Positions 50,106-59,400 of a stretch of DNA of 60,170 nucleotides are shown here, in pieces. A program made the position numbers and the translations under genes. Within the stretch, counting starts at the first letter, position 1, and the number at the start of each line of letters is the position of its first letter. The DNA comes from Actinomycetes bacterium (GTDB lineage Bacteria > Actinomycetota > Actinomycetes > S36-B12 > GCA-2699445), in assembly GCA_022599915.1 (NCBI GenBank), contig JAHZLH010000056.1, positions 1 to 60,170 of the forward strand. The letters are read 5' to 3'. Below the pieces are notes generated by a model that saw only the letters and a program-made list of their open reading frames with translations, did not search any database and had not been told where the DNA came from.

Positions 50106-50503
50106 CCAGCTAGAAAAGATAGCCGTACCTGCCGGTCCGGATTGTCACTGTTGGGGTCAATCAACACCACACTCTGCCACGTACCCAATGCGAGTCGGCC
50201 GGTCAGTACCGGCACACTCACCGATGGGGAGACAAAGGCCGGCAGCACGTGGTCACGGCCATGCCCAAAACTGCCGTGCCGATGTCGGTAGATGTCCTCG
50301 ACGGGCAGCAATCGCTGGAGTGCATCCGCTAAGTCGGGTTCAGTGCCGGAGCCGGTTTCGATGAGCGCCACCCCGGCAGTGGCGTGCGGCACAAACACAT
50401 GTGCGAGGCCATCTCCTTGGCCCGCGACGAAATTGGCCAGGGAGGCAGTGAGATCAGTGACGAGGGTCTTGCCAGTGTGCAGTTGCAGCACGGTGGTGTC
50501 CAT
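50102..50503 (-). CDS. yjbQ: YjbQ/UPF0047 family protein
   Basis: Small conserved protein, 133 residues from the ATG at 50503. It has the family signature FVPHATAGVALIETGSG with the conserved His, then HGSFGHGRDHVLPAFVSPSV and GTWQSVVLIDPN. E. coli YjbQ has weak thiamine phosphate synthase activity; the true role is unsettled. It is divergent from guaA and convergent with choD, ending in a shared CTAG. Confidence 0.92.
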   Translation of the reverse strand: MDTTVLQLHTGKTLVTDLTASLANFVAGQGDGLAHVFVPHATAGVALIETGSGTEPDLADALQRLLPVEDIYRHRHGSFGHGRDHVLPAFVSPSVSVPVLTGRLALGTWQSVVLIDPNSDNPDRQVRLSFLAG

Positions 50504-50511
50504 AACTCGCC

Positions 50512-50517
50512 ATCCTA
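50512..50517 (-). promoter_or_regulatory. Candidate -10 of a leaderless yjbQ transcript
   Basis: On the minus strand TAGGAT lies 8 nt before the yjbQ ATG, the same hexamer and spacing as at azlC. No Shine-Dalgarno sequence is visible. Confidence 0.4.
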
Positions 50518-50523
50518 ATCGGC

Positions 50524-50529
50524 TACCGT
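50524..50529 (+). promoter_or_regulatory. Candidate guaA -10 element
   Basis: TACCGT lies 31 nt before the guaA ATG, leaving room for a start near 50536 and the aaaaaagga ribosome site. It sits back to back with the yjbQ -10. The -35 is not convincing. Confidence 0.3.
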
Positions 50530-50560
50530 TGGGGGTCCGGAAAAAAGGAACTATCAAGCC

Positions 50561-52123
50561 ATGGATAAACGACCGGTACTAGTGCTCGACTTCGGTGCGC
50601 AGTACGCCCAACTGATTGCTCGGCGAGTCCGAGAAGCGGGACGCTACTCCGAAATCGTTCCTGGGACGAGTTCTCGTGAGGAGATCGCTGCGAAGAATCC
50701 CGCTGCGCTGGTGTTGTCCGGTGGTCCGGCGAGCGTGTACGAGGATGGCGCCCCACGACTCGATCCGGGAGTATTCGAGTTGCGAGTACCAGTATTCGGC
50801 ATCTGTTACGGCTTTCAAGCGATGGCGCAGGCCCTCGGCGGGACGGTCGCACGCACCGGTGATCGCGAGTACGGCGCTACCGAATTGCAGTGTGAGTCCG
50901 GATCGGTGCTGTTGCGGAATCTGCCGACGGCGCAGCAGGTCTGGATGTCACATGGCGATGCGGTGTCGCATGCTCCGGCCGGTTTTCGGGTCAGTGGCAG
51001 TACTCCTGGCGCCCCAGTCGCAGCTTTTGAAGACCCGCAGCGGGGGCTTGCCGGAGTGCAGTTCCACCCAGAAGTGGTCCACACACCCGATGGTCAGCCG
51101 ATGCTAGAAGCCTTTCTCCGCGATATCGCTGGCCTAGAACCGAACTGGACGACCGGCGGAATCATCGACGCTCAGATCAAGGCCATCTCCGAGCAGGTCG
51201 GCGACGGACAAGCGATCTGTGGGTTGTCCGGTGGGGTGGACTCTGCTGTTGCCGCGGCCATGGTGCAGCGCGCGATCGGCGAGCGGTTGACCTGTGTGTT
51301 TGTCGACCACGGTCTGCTGCGCGCAGGGGAACGGGATCAGGTTGAGCGAGATTTCGTGGCGGCAACTGGAGTACGGCTGGTCACGGTGGATGCGGCTGAC
51401 CGCTTCCTCACCGCACTAGCTGGGGTTTCCGATCCGGAAGAGAAGCGCAAGATCATTGGTCGCGAGTTCATCCGGGTCTTTGAGGCAGCTGAGGCGGAAC
51501 TCGTCGCCGAGAGTGGCCAGCAGGGCCGCAGCATTGGATTCTTGGTACAGGGAACGCTATATCCCGATGTGGTGGAGTCTGGTGGCGGCAGCGGAACCGC
51601 AAACATCAAGAGCCATCACAACGTTGGCGGGCTGCCGGACGACTTGGAGTTTCAACTCGTGGAGCCACTGCGGACCCTATTCAAGGATGAGGTCCGCGAG
51701 GTGGGGGAGCAGTTGGGGCTGCCCAGCGAGATGGTGTGGCGGCACCCATTCCCCGGTCCTGGCCTTGCCATCCGCATTATTGGTGCGGTGGATGCAGACC
51801 GGCTGCAGATTCTGCGGGCCGCGGATGCCATCGTTCGAGAAGAAATCACGGCGGCCGGTTTGGATCGCAGCGTCTGGCAACTGCCGGTGGTGCTGCTGGC
51901 GGATGTCAGGTCGGTCGGTGTGCAAGGCGATGGTCGCAGTTACGGCCACCCGATCGTGCTGAGGCCAGTCACTAGCGAAGACGCGATGACAGCCGATTGG
52001 GCGCGACTGCCCAACGACGTGTTGGCGCGAGTCTCCAACCGCATCACCAATGAGGTGTCAGAGGTCAATCGGGTGGTCCTCGACATCACCAGCAAGCCGC
52101 CCGGCACGATCGAGTGGGAGTAG
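50561..52123 (+). CDS. guaA: GMP synthase (glutamine-hydrolysing)
   Basis: Converts XMP to GMP, completing the pathway begun by guaB. N-terminal class I amidotransferase domain with C82 in [11 protein letters not shown] and the His/Glu in [12 protein letters not shown] pyrophosphatase PP-loop [15 protein letters not shown]-terminal dimerisation domain ending [12 protein letters not shown]. The 520-residue length is normal. Followed by an AT-rich gene-free gap. Confidence 0.98.
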   Translation: MDKRPVLVLDFGAQYAQLIARRVREAGRYSEIVPGTSSREEIAAKNPAALVLSGGPASVYEDGAPRLDPGVFELRVPVFGICYGFQAMAQALGGTVARTGDREYGATELQCESGSVLLRNLPTAQQVWMSHGDAVSHAPAGFRVSGSTPGAPVAAFEDPQRGLAGVQFHPEVVHTPDGQPMLEAFLRDIAGLEPNWTTGGIIDAQIKAISEQVGDGQAICGLSGGVDSAVAAAMVQRAIGERLTCVFVDHGLLRAGERDQVERDFVAATGVRLVTVDAADRFLTALAGVSDPEEKRKIIGREFIRVFEAAEAELVAESGQQGRSIGFLVQGTLYPDVVESGGGSGTANIKSHHNVGGLPDDLEFQLVEPLRTLFKDEVREVGEQLGLPSEMVWRHPFPGPGLAIRIIGAVDADRLQILRAADAIVREEITAAGLDRSVWQLPVVLLADVRSVGVQGDGRSYGHPIVLRPVTSEDAMTADWARLPNDVLARVSNRITNEVSEVNRVVLDITSKPPGTIEWE

Positions 52124-52682
52124 TGCCGAGCAGTCGGCTAGTACTGATCCGATCGGGCGACGTTGGCTTTGAACTTGAATGAGACACACATTCGCGCAAA
52201 CCACTACATTTAGTGCAAATAGGACTGATTTCATCAATATATTCGATTACCTACGTACGGCTAACTAATGCTCACTCGAGAAGGGTCAATGTGGCTGCGT
52301 GATCAAGGCCTTTTCGCCGAGATTCTGAAGTTAGCGGAGGTTGCAATGAGACCGCAAAATACAACCACAAAATATAGTGGTCATATTTTTCTGGATATCT
52401 ATATCTAGTGCCCTATTGTCAGTTGGCCGCGGTTAGCTGAGTCTGTGGGAATAGCGACTGGGCGTATTGGGTAAGCGTCTGCGGTGGTGAGCGGACACGC
52501 TGCCGGGTTGCGGGCGCCAGTTTGCCGACCCAAAGCATGTCGCCAGTTATCGGGTATTAACTGGCTCCCGGAAATACAGGGCATTTTTTGCCGTATTTCT
52601 GTCGCGTTTTCGATTTATGGCGTGTCGCCACTAGTCGGATAACTTTATTGTCCGGTATACGAGAACTTCGCGGAAATGCGGC
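52124..52682. other. AT-rich gene-free gap with inverted repeats
   Basis: Over 550 nt without a convincing gene. The part around 52190-52420 is much richer in A+T than the rest of the window. Inverted repeats: CACTA/TAGTG (52202-52215), ACCAC/GTGGT (52364-52381, followed by catattttt and possibly a weak terminator for guaA), GCCAGTTA/TAACTGGC (52542-52565) and the hairpin at 52571-52599. The last two lie just upstream of the secreted peptidase gene and may form its leader. No tRNA-like fold is seen. Confidence 0.6.
52542..52599 (+). promoter_or_regulatory. Paired hairpins upstream of the secreted peptidase
   Basis: GCCAGTTA-TCGGGTAT-TAACTGGC (8-bp stem, 52542-52565) is followed after 5 nt by GAAATAC-(AG)-GGCA-TTTTT-TGCC-GTATTTC (52571-52599). 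They lie 83 nt before the gene start. This could be a structured leader; I could not match it to a known riboswitch by eye. Confidence 0.4.
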
Positions 52683-54425
52683 GTGGCGATATTGCCATTT
52701 TCCTTTTCGACTGAAAACTTGGCGCCCGTGGTTAAGGTTTTTCCACAAAGTGCCGAATCTTCTCCCGTGGCAATATTTCGGCGCAGGTGGATAAGGCGAG
52801 CGGGAGCGGTACTGGGAGCGGTGGCTGTGACCGCCGGCTCTCTGGCGGTAGCGGCAAATGCTGCCAAGGCGCCAGTCCCGACGGCAAACATCACGTTGCC
52901 GCCTACCCTGGATTGGCAAGCCGAGTACCAGGGGCAAAAGTTATGCAGCGATTGGGCGAAGCCCGGCGCGGTCAAGTTGTCTAAGTTGTTGGCTGACACC
53001 TACGGCGAATACACCACCTACATCATCCGCTCCTGCTCGACGCCAGGGATCAGCGAGCACGAAGAAGGTCGAGCGCTTGACTGGATGGTCAACGTCGAGA
53101 AACCCGAGGAGAAAGCTAAGGCCGAATCCTTCCTGAACTGGCTCACCGCGCCCGGCCCGCAGGGAGAACTGGGCGCGATGGCACGCCGATTGGGAATCAT
53201 GTACCTGATCTGGGACGACAAAATGTGGCGGGTTTACCGCCCCGAAGACGGCTGGCAGGAATACTCCGGTTGTTCCAACAAGCAATCTGACGCTTACGAC
53301 ACTTCGTGTCACCGCGACCACATCCATATTTCCCTTACCTGGGACGGCGCGTATGCGAAGACGTCCTTCTGGACTGGCAAAGCAGAGACGCGTGGACCGT
53401 GTGATTCCTCTTCGGTGGAGCGAAACTCAGGAAGTGCCAACTCGCCATCGGTGCTGCTGAACACGGATTCCGGTGCTGGGCTACTGAGTGGTGGCTGCCG
53501 ATTGGGCGCCAGCGACTCCTATCGAGATCGTGCGTATCAAGTCACGGTGCCGGTGCCTGCGGTCCCGAATCCAGTTCAGCGGATTCAATTGACAAGTTTT
53601 GATCTCAATGCGCCCGAGGCTCTAACCATCCGTAGCGCCGAGACTGTGACGGTCCCACAAGGTTCTGAGAACTGCTCGGTAGTAGACGTACCGCTGGACT
53701 CAGATGGTCAGATTACTTTCCGGGTAGGCGCCGGCTACGGTCAGGTCATCGCACTGGGACTGGGTAATGCGTCGCAGGCGGCACCTGCGGCCACAGACTG
53801 CGCAGCGCCTGCGAAGCCGAGCAAGCCAGTGGTCAGCAAGCCAGTGGTCAGCAAACTCAAAGGGTTGAGTGCGGCGTCCGTCCGAGTCAACACTCCCGTC
53901 ACTGTCACCGGCAAGGTCCGTCGTGCCCCGGAAGGTTCGACGGTGAAAGTGCAGAGTCGCAAGGTGGATGGCAAGCGGTTCCGCACTAAAGCCAGCGCTG
54001 AGGTCACCGGTAAGAAGGTGGCACTGGAGTTCCCTGGTAGCCGGAAGATCGGTAATCGCGAGATCCGGCTGCGAGTGACCAACGGCGAGGATGCGCTTGC
54101 CACCAGTAAGAAGGTGCTGCCGCTACAGGTGCTACCGGCGGTGGTACGGCTCAATAAGCCAGAAGTCTTCCGCAACGGGAAGAAGTTCTTGCTCACCGGC
54201 ACGGTGGAAGGAACACCGGCTAACGGCGAACTTCGACTGCGACATCGGGCTCCTAAATCGCAATGGGATGAGGAGCGTCGGATCAAACCAGCTGCCAATG
54301 GCGAGTATCGCATCCGGTTGAAGCTCAAGAAGCCCGGCAAACATCGGCTACAGGTTCGCCTGATGTCCGGTAAGCGGCTGTGGGATTCCTCCCCTCGCCG
54401 CAATGTGACCGTATTGTCGCGGTAA
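52683..54425 (+). CDS. Secreted M15-like peptidase with Ig-like tail
   Basis: Likely a cell-wall-directed zinc peptidase of the VanY/M15-like fold (ARB_07466-type C-terminal domain family). From the GTG at 52683 it is 580 aa; a GTG at 52767 would place the signal peptide (RRRWIRRAGAVLGAVAVTAG...AANA) right at the N-terminus and may be the true start. Catalytic domain about 75-225: zinc ligands H126 and D133 in SEHEEGRALDW and H213/H215 in CHRDHIHISL. A Ser/Lys/Pro/Val hinge (SKPVVSKPVVSK) leads to two basic beta-rich domains, about 390-580, that may bind the wall. No neighbours in an operon. Confidence 0.75.
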   Translation: MAILPFSFSTENLAPVVKVFPQSAESSPVAIFRRRWIRRAGAVLGAVAVTAGSLAVAANAAKAPVPTANITLPPTLDWQAEYQGQKLCSDWAKPGAVKLSKLLADTYGEYTTYIIRSCSTPGISEHEEGRALDWMVNVEKPEEKAKAESFLNWLTAPGPQGELGAMARRLGIMYLIWDDKMWRVYRPEDGWQEYSGCSNKQSDAYDTSCHRDHIHISLTWDGAYAKTSFWTGKAETRGPCDSSSVERNSGSANSPSVLLNTDSGAGLLSGGCRLGASDSYRDRAYQVTVPVPAVPNPVQRIQLTSFDLNAPEALTIRSAETVTVPQGSENCSVVDVPLDSDGQITFRVGAGYGQVIALGLGNASQAAPAATDCAAPAKPSKPVVSKPVVSKLKGLSAASVRVNTPVTVTGKVRRAPEGSTVKVQSRKVDGKRFRTKASAEVTGKKVALEFPGSRKIGNREIRLRVTNGEDALATSKKVLPLQVLPAVVRLNKPEVFRNGKKFLLTGTVEGTPANGELRLRHRAPKSQWDEERRIKPAANGEYRIRLKLKKPGKHRLQVRLMSGKRLWDSSPRRNVTVLSR

Positions 54426-54458
54426 GACCGGCAAGCAGAGTCGGCGGTCGCACCGTCG

Positions 54459-54464
54459 TAGACT
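54459..54464 (+). promoter_or_regulatory. Candidate -10 of a leaderless pcrA transcript
   Basis: TAGACT lies 6 nt before the pcrA GTG, with no Shine-Dalgarno sequence between. No -35 is recognisable. Confidence 0.45.
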
Positions 54465-54470
54465 CGCTGC

Positions 54471-56891
54471 GTGGGCTCCATCTTCGACGACGCTGCTGCC
54501 GATCTGCTGGGGGCAGCCAAGCCGCGGGCCGATCGAGACTCAGCAGACAAGGCTGAGACACCGGCTACCCAAGTTGAGTTGATTCCTGCTGCCACGGCAG
54601 AGCCAGCGCCTGCTAGTGCCAGTGCGGAACCCGAGGACCGGCGGTCGCAGCCACGGCAGCGGCCGGAGGATTTGCTCACAGACCTGAACGAAGCGCAAGC
54701 GGTCGCGGTGTCTCATCGTGGAACGCCACTGCTGGTGGTGGCTGGTGCCGGATCCGGCAAGACTCGGGTATTGACGCGACGCATCGCTCATTTGCTGGCG
54801 ACTGGTGACGCCCGGGTAGGGCAAATCCTGGCCATCACGTTCACCAACAAGGCAGCGGCAGAGATGCGGGAGCGCGTCATTGAGCTCGTCGGAGCATCGG
54901 CGCAGTACATGTGGGTGTCCACCTTCCACTCCGCCTGCGTGCGGATACTGCGCCGCGAATCCAAACGGTTGGGGATTGCTAGCAACTTCTCTATTTACGA
55001 CTCAGCTGACAGCCAGCGGCTGATCGCGTTGTCGGTAAAGGAGTTGAATCTGGACATCAAGCGGTTCACCCCGAGAGGTGTAGCGGCTCGTATCAGCGCT
55101 GCCAAGAACGAGTTGGTGGATCACGAAGAATTTGCAGCACAGGTCTCCCGGGCAGCGGAAGAGCAGCCGGATCCCTATAGCGAAGGCGTGGCTGCCATCT
55201 ACAGCGAGTACCAGCGACGGTTGACCGTGGCCAGCGCGATGGATTTCGATGACCTAATCGGAAACACCGTCGCCTTGCTGCAACTCTTTCCCGAAGTGGC
55301 CGACTACTACCGCGACCGATTCCGGCACGTACTCGTTGACGAGTACCAAGACACTAACCATGCGCAATACGTGCTGATTCGGGAGTTGGTGGGGGCGCAC
55401 AGCAAATCGGAGGCGGCCGCATCGCCAGCGGGGTTATGTGTCGTCGGTGACGCCGACCAGTCCATCTATGCGTTCCGGGGTGCGACCATCCGCAATATCG
55501 AGGAATTTGCGGAAGACTACCCCGAGGCTCGCACGATCAAGTTGGAGCAGAACTACCGGTCGACGCAGACGATCTTGGACGCCGCGAATGCGGTCATTCG
55601 CAATAACCCGGGTCGGATAGATAAGCAGTTGTGGTCTGCCCGATCTGGCGGTGCGCAGATCATCGGCTACGCGGCGGACAATGAGCACGAGGAAGCCCGC
55701 TATATCGCTGAGCAAATAGACAAGCTCACCGACGAAGGAGTGGCGCGGGCGCAGGACGTCGCCATCTTCTACCGCACTAACGCGCAATCCCGCAGTCTGG
55801 AAGAAATCATGATCCGGGTGGGGCTGCCCTACAAGGTTGTGGGAGCAGTGCGGTTCTACGAACGGCGCGAAATCAGGGACGCATTGGCCTATCTACGTGC
55901 CATCGCCAACCCGGACGACGACGTCAGCGTTCGCCGGATTCTCAACGTGCCTCGACGGGGTATCGGCGACAAGGCGGAAACCGAGTTGGCAGCCTTCGCA
56001 AGTCGATACGGAGTGTCCTTCGACCAAGCATGCCGACGGGTCGACGAGATCCCCACCTTGGCGTCGCGCTCGGTCACAGCGGTGACGGCCTTTCACCGGG
56101 TTATGACCGAACTCCGTGAGTTGGCCGAAGGCGGGGCGGGCCCAGCGGCGCTGCTGGCGGAGGCGATGGAACGCTCCGGTTACTTGACGGTGCTGCAGGA
56201 TTCCGACGATCCGCAAGATGAAAGTCGAGTTGAAAACCTCGGCGAACTGGAATCGGTCGCTCAGGATTACGAGTCAAGTGCGACTGAACCCGATCTCGAT
56301 GGTTTCTTGGAACGGGTTTCATTAGTTGCCGATACTGATCAGATCCCCGACGACGAAGATGGACAGGTCACGTTGATGACCCTGCACACTGCGAAGGGCT
56401 TGGAGTTCCCGGTGGTGTTCCTGACCGGGATGGAAGAAGGCATTTTCCCGCATGCCCGCACCTTCGACACCGATGAGATGCCCGAGGAACGCCGACTGGC
56501 CTACGTCGGCATCACCCGCGCACAAGATCGGCTCTATCTGACGCGAGCGCTGAGCCGATCCGCCTGGGGTGCTCCCGAGTCCCATCCACCGTCGCGATTC
56601 CTGGCTGAAGTGCCCGAGAACCTGATCCGTTGGGAGCGCACCGGTGATGAGGCTCGTACTTCCACCACCAGTTGGCGGACAACGGAACGTGGCTCGGCGA
56701 TGCGCAGCGGTGGAAGCGGCAAGAAGGTGGTGGTGCTCGATCCGGGCGATCGAGTCCTGCATGACAAGTTCGGCATGGGCACCGTGGTGGCTACCGCTGG
56801 ATCCGGGGATCGCGCTGAAGCCTCGGTGGACTTCGGCTCCTCCGGAACGAAACGGCTGCTGCTGCGCTACGCGCCGGTCGAAAAGATCTAA
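54471..56891 (+). CDS. pcrA: ATP-dependent DNA helicase PcrA/UvrD
   Basis: SF1A 3'-5' helicase for repair and replication restart. Walker A AGAGSGKT at 91-98, Walker B VLVDEYQDTNHAQYV, motif VVGDADQSIYAFRGATI, and motif VI region RRLAYVGITRAQDRLYLT. The first 65 or so residues are a low-complexity Ala/Glu/Pro extension. The C-terminus has a Tudor-like fold (GDRVLHDKFGMGTVVA) as in PcrA and UvrD1. 806 aa. In Mycobacterium uvrD1 is also near sucC-sucD. Confidence 0.96.
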   Translation: MGSIFDDAAADLLGAAKPRADRDSADKAETPATQVELIPAATAEPAPASASAEPEDRRSQPRQRPEDLLTDLNEAQAVAVSHRGTPLLVVAGAGSGKTRVLTRRIAHLLATGDARVGQILAITFTNKAAAEMRERVIELVGASAQYMWVSTFHSACVRILRRESKRLGIASNFSIYDSADSQRLIALSVKELNLDIKRFTPRGVAARISAAKNELVDHEEFAAQVSRAAEEQPDPYSEGVAAIYSEYQRRLTVASAMDFDDLIGNTVALLQLFPEVADYYRDRFRHVLVDEYQDTNHAQYVLIRELVGAHSKSEAAASPAGLCVVGDADQSIYAFRGATIRNIEEFAEDYPEARTIKLEQNYRSTQTILDAANAVIRNNPGRIDKQLWSARSGGAQIIGYAADNEHEEARYIAEQIDKLTDEGVARAQDVAIFYRTNAQSRSLEEIMIRVGLPYKVVGAVRFYERREIRDALAYLRAIANPDDDVSVRRILNVPRRGIGDKAETELAAFASRYGVSFDQACRRVDEIPTLASRSVTAVTAFHRVMTELRELAEGGAGPAALLAEAMERSGYLTVLQDSDDPQDESRVENLGELESVAQDYESSATEPDLDGFLERVSLVADTDQIPDDEDGQVTLMTLHTAKGLEFPVVFLTGMEEGIFPHARTFDTDEMPEERRLAYVGITRAQDRLYLTRALSRSAWGAPESHPPSRFLAEVPENLIRWERTGDEARTSTTSWRTTERGSAMRSGGSGKKVVVLDPGDRVLHDKFGMGTVVATAGSGDRAEASVDFGSSGTKRLLLRYAPVEKI

Positions 56892-56897
56892 CAGTCG

Positions 56898-58010
56898 CTA
56901 GCCAGTGCTGCGCTGCCGGAGCAGCCGAAGTTTGGTCCGCTGTCGCTGTTCGCGACGAGCGCTGCGGGAGCTTGTGATCGACGTAGCGCCCTCGGTGAGG
57001 ATGCTGCCGTCATGACCCAAGTGGGCCAACGTCGTGCAAATCTCGTGAACGACCCGGCCATCTACCGGGAGCGACATGTGCCCAACCCCCCGGAAAAACA
57101 CATTCCGAGCTTTCAGGTCGGGGTGGGTGATGCGCGCATTGCGCTTGGGAATGATGACTTGATCTAGATCCGACCACACTGCTAAGAAACGCGTGCGGCA
57201 GTCGGGAGCCGGTTCGGCCATCTCTTGTAGGACGTCAGAACCGGGTCGCAGCTGTCGAAAAACGCCGACCGGAACCATGCGCGCGGGAGTGCTGCCTTCG
57301 TGGGGGCTGCCGAGGGTGACCAGGGTGTGTACCCGGCGATCCCCACCCATCCGCTGAACGTAGTACCGGCCAATCAGGCCACCCATCGAGTGACCAATGA
57401 CGTGCACCCGCTCGTAGCCAGTTTCCCGGGCTACCGCGTCAATGGTCTCCGCGAGTTGAGCAGCGACCTCACGGACGTCGGTGCTGAGCCGGGAGTAGTT
57501 CAACGTCACTACCCGACCGAAGCCGCGCTTGCGCAATCCTCGTCTTAACAGTGCAAAGACGCTGCGATTGTCCACCACGCCATGCACCAGGATGATCGGA
57601 GTGCCGGCGGCCTCGACGTCGCCGATGAACAGGCCACGCTGAACTGGTGGCAGTCCTTCCAGATTGTGCCGCTCCACCTCTTCGCGGACCTTCTCCTCCG
57701 CCAGGCCGAGCGGATACATGGCCACGTGGGTGGAGAGCCACGCGAATTCAACGGCAGTGCCGCGTAGACCCCGCGCGCTAAAGACTGCAGCGGCGCTGCG
57801 TTTGGTGGTCTGCCGGGCTCGAATTGCTCGACGGCGTGCAGCCTGTCGGATCAGCGAGCCAACGCTCCCCGACGGCAGTGTTGTGATCTCTTCCTCACTC
57901 ACGCCGCCAAAAGTACTGAGAAGGCGCATCTGGTGCTGGTACTGCGGCCAGAGTCTGACCAGCTGTAGCCATACAGTTATCGAGTTGGGCGTGACTGTGT
58001 CGGACTGCAC
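56898..58010 (-). CDS. Lipase-like alpha/beta hydrolase
   Basis: Serine hydrolase with the oxyanion segment ILVHGVVDNRSVFALL, nucleophile elbow VIGHSMGGLIGRYY, acid in WSDLDQVIIP and His in GVGHMSLPVDGR, as in triacylglycerol lipase/PGAP1-like proteins. The C-terminal 30 residues are very basic. From the GTG at 58010 it has 370 aa; an ATG at 57929 (343 aa) is an alternative. There is no clear signal peptide. Convergent with pcrA, 6 nt apart, and divergent from sucC. Confidence 0.8.
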   Translation of the reverse strand: MQSDTVTPNSITVWLQLVRLWPQYQHQMRLLSTFGGVSEEEITTLPSGSVGSLIRQAARRRAIRARQTTKRSAAAVFSARGLRGTAVEFAWLSTHVAMYPLGLAEEKVREEVERHNLEGLPPVQRGLFIGDVEAAGTPIILVHGVVDNRSVFALLRRGLRKRGFGRVVTLNYSRLSTDVREVAAQLAETIDAVARETGYERVHVIGHSMGGLIGRYYVQRMGGDRRVHTLVTLGSPHEGSTPARMVPVGVFRQLRPGSDVLQEMAEPAPDCRTRFLAVWSDLDQVIIPKRNARITHPDLKARNVFFRGVGHMSLPVDGRVVHEICTTLAHLGHDGSILTEGATSITSSRSARREQRQRTKLRLLRQRSTG

Positions 58011-58214
58011 GTCACCGACTGCTGGCTGAGGTGAGCGCAGCGATGGTGTTGCGTACGGTCACATCTCTCACCGAGTGTGCTGTTTCTGCAGCCAACTGGC
58101 CCGTGGCAGGCAGCGGCTGCGGGCATTATGTCGCTCGCGTAGTCCACCCCGGGCACCACGCGTGATCCTGCACGCAGGTAGTCTGCAGAGGTTCCAGACT
58201 GGAGGCAGCCGCGG

Positions 58215-59387
58215 ATGGATCTGTTCGAGTATCAGGCAAAGCATTTGTTCGGGGAGCACGGTGTCGCCGTGGTGCCCGGTGAGGTCGTAACGACACCAGA
58301 GCAGGCGGCCGAGGCCGCTCGCAAGATCGGGACCACTGTGGTGGTCAAGGCCCAGGTGAAGACCGGTGGTCGTGGCAAAGCTGGCGGGGTGAAGCTGGCC
58401 GACGACGTGGAAGATGTCCGCGCCAAGGCTGACGATATTCTCGGCATGGACATCAAAGGTCATACGGTTCACAAGGTGCTCATCACCGAAGCGGCTGAGA
58501 TCGCTGACGAGTACTACGTCTCATTCCTCTTGGATCGTGCGCAGCGGTCCTTCCTGGCCATGGCCTCCGTCGAGGGTGGTATCGACATTGAAGAAGTTGC
58601 CGCTACCAAGCCGGAGGCACTAGCCAAGATCGGCGTTGACGCCATCGAGGGGGTGACTCCGGAGAAGGCGGCCGAGATCGTGGCGGCGGCGAATTTCCCG
58701 GAAGACATCGCTGATCAGGTGACTGAGATTCTGCAGCAGTTGTGGGACGTCATGATTAAAGAGGACGCCACCCTGGTTGAGGTCAACCCTCTGGTGAAGA
58801 CTTCTGACGGGCGAGTGCTTGCGCTCGACGGCAAGGTCACCTTGGACGCTAACGCTGACTACCGCCACGCCAGCCATGCCGACCTCGTGGACGTTGCTGA
58901 CATCGATCCGATCGAGTTGCGCGCCAACGAGTTGGATTTGAACTACGTGAAGTTGTCGGGTGAGGTCGGCATCATCGGCAACGGTGCCGGATTGGTGATG
59001 TCGACCCTCGACGTTGTGGCCTATGCCGGTGAGGAATTTGGTGGGGTGCGCCCGGCCAACTTCCTCGACATCGGTGGTGGCGCCAGCGCGGAAGTGATGG
59101 CTAACGGTCTGGACATCGTGCTCAACGACCCCGAGGTGCGCGCGGTCTTCGTCAACGTATTCGGCGGCATCACCGCCTGCGATGCCGTAGCGAACGGGAT
59201 TGTTGGCGCGCTCAGCATGCTCGCGGACAAGGGCGAAGCAGTCACTAAACCCATCGTGTGCCGGATTGACGGCAACAACGCGCTGGAAGGTCGTCGCATC
59301 CTCAACGAGGCAGAGCACGACGTCATCGAGTTGGTCGAAACCATGGACGGCGCTGCTCGGCGAGTGGCCGAGCTGGCCGCGTCCTGA
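58215..59387 (+). CDS. sucC: Succinyl-CoA ligase, beta subunit
   Basis: TCA-cycle enzyme subunit that binds nucleotide and succinate. ATP-grasp N-terminus [20 protein letters not shown] with [21 protein letters not shown]-terminal domain [20 protein letters not shown]. 390 residues, normal. The ATG follows ggagg by 9 nt. sucD follows after 13 nt. Confidence 0.98.
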   Translation: MDLFEYQAKHLFGEHGVAVVPGEVVTTPEQAAEAARKIGTTVVVKAQVKTGGRGKAGGVKLADDVEDVRAKADDILGMDIKGHTVHKVLITEAAEIADEYYVSFLLDRAQRSFLAMASVEGGIDIEEVAATKPEALAKIGVDAIEGVTPEKAAEIVAAANFPEDIADQVTEILQQLWDVMIKEDATLVEVNPLVKTSDGRVLALDGKVTLDANADYRHASHADLVDVADIDPIELRANELDLNYVKLSGEVGIIGNGAGLVMSTLDVVAYAGEEFGGVRPANFLDIGGGASAEVMANGLDIVLNDPEVRAVFVNVFGGITACDAVANGIVGALSMLADKGEAVTKPIVCRIDGNNALEGRRILNEAEHDVIELVETMDGAARRVAELAAS

Positions 59388-59400
59388 ACGGAGTTAAGCA

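Noticed and set aside
52430-52450. GGTTAGCTGA, reverse complement of a core piece of the c-di-AMP (ydaO) riboswitch
   Set aside because: It is on the wrong strand for the downstream gene and the other conserved blocks are absent.
53814-53850. Possible CRISPR-like or tandem repeat in the peptidase gene
   Set aside because: It is a single in-frame duplication of an 18-nt unit coding for the hinge, not an array.
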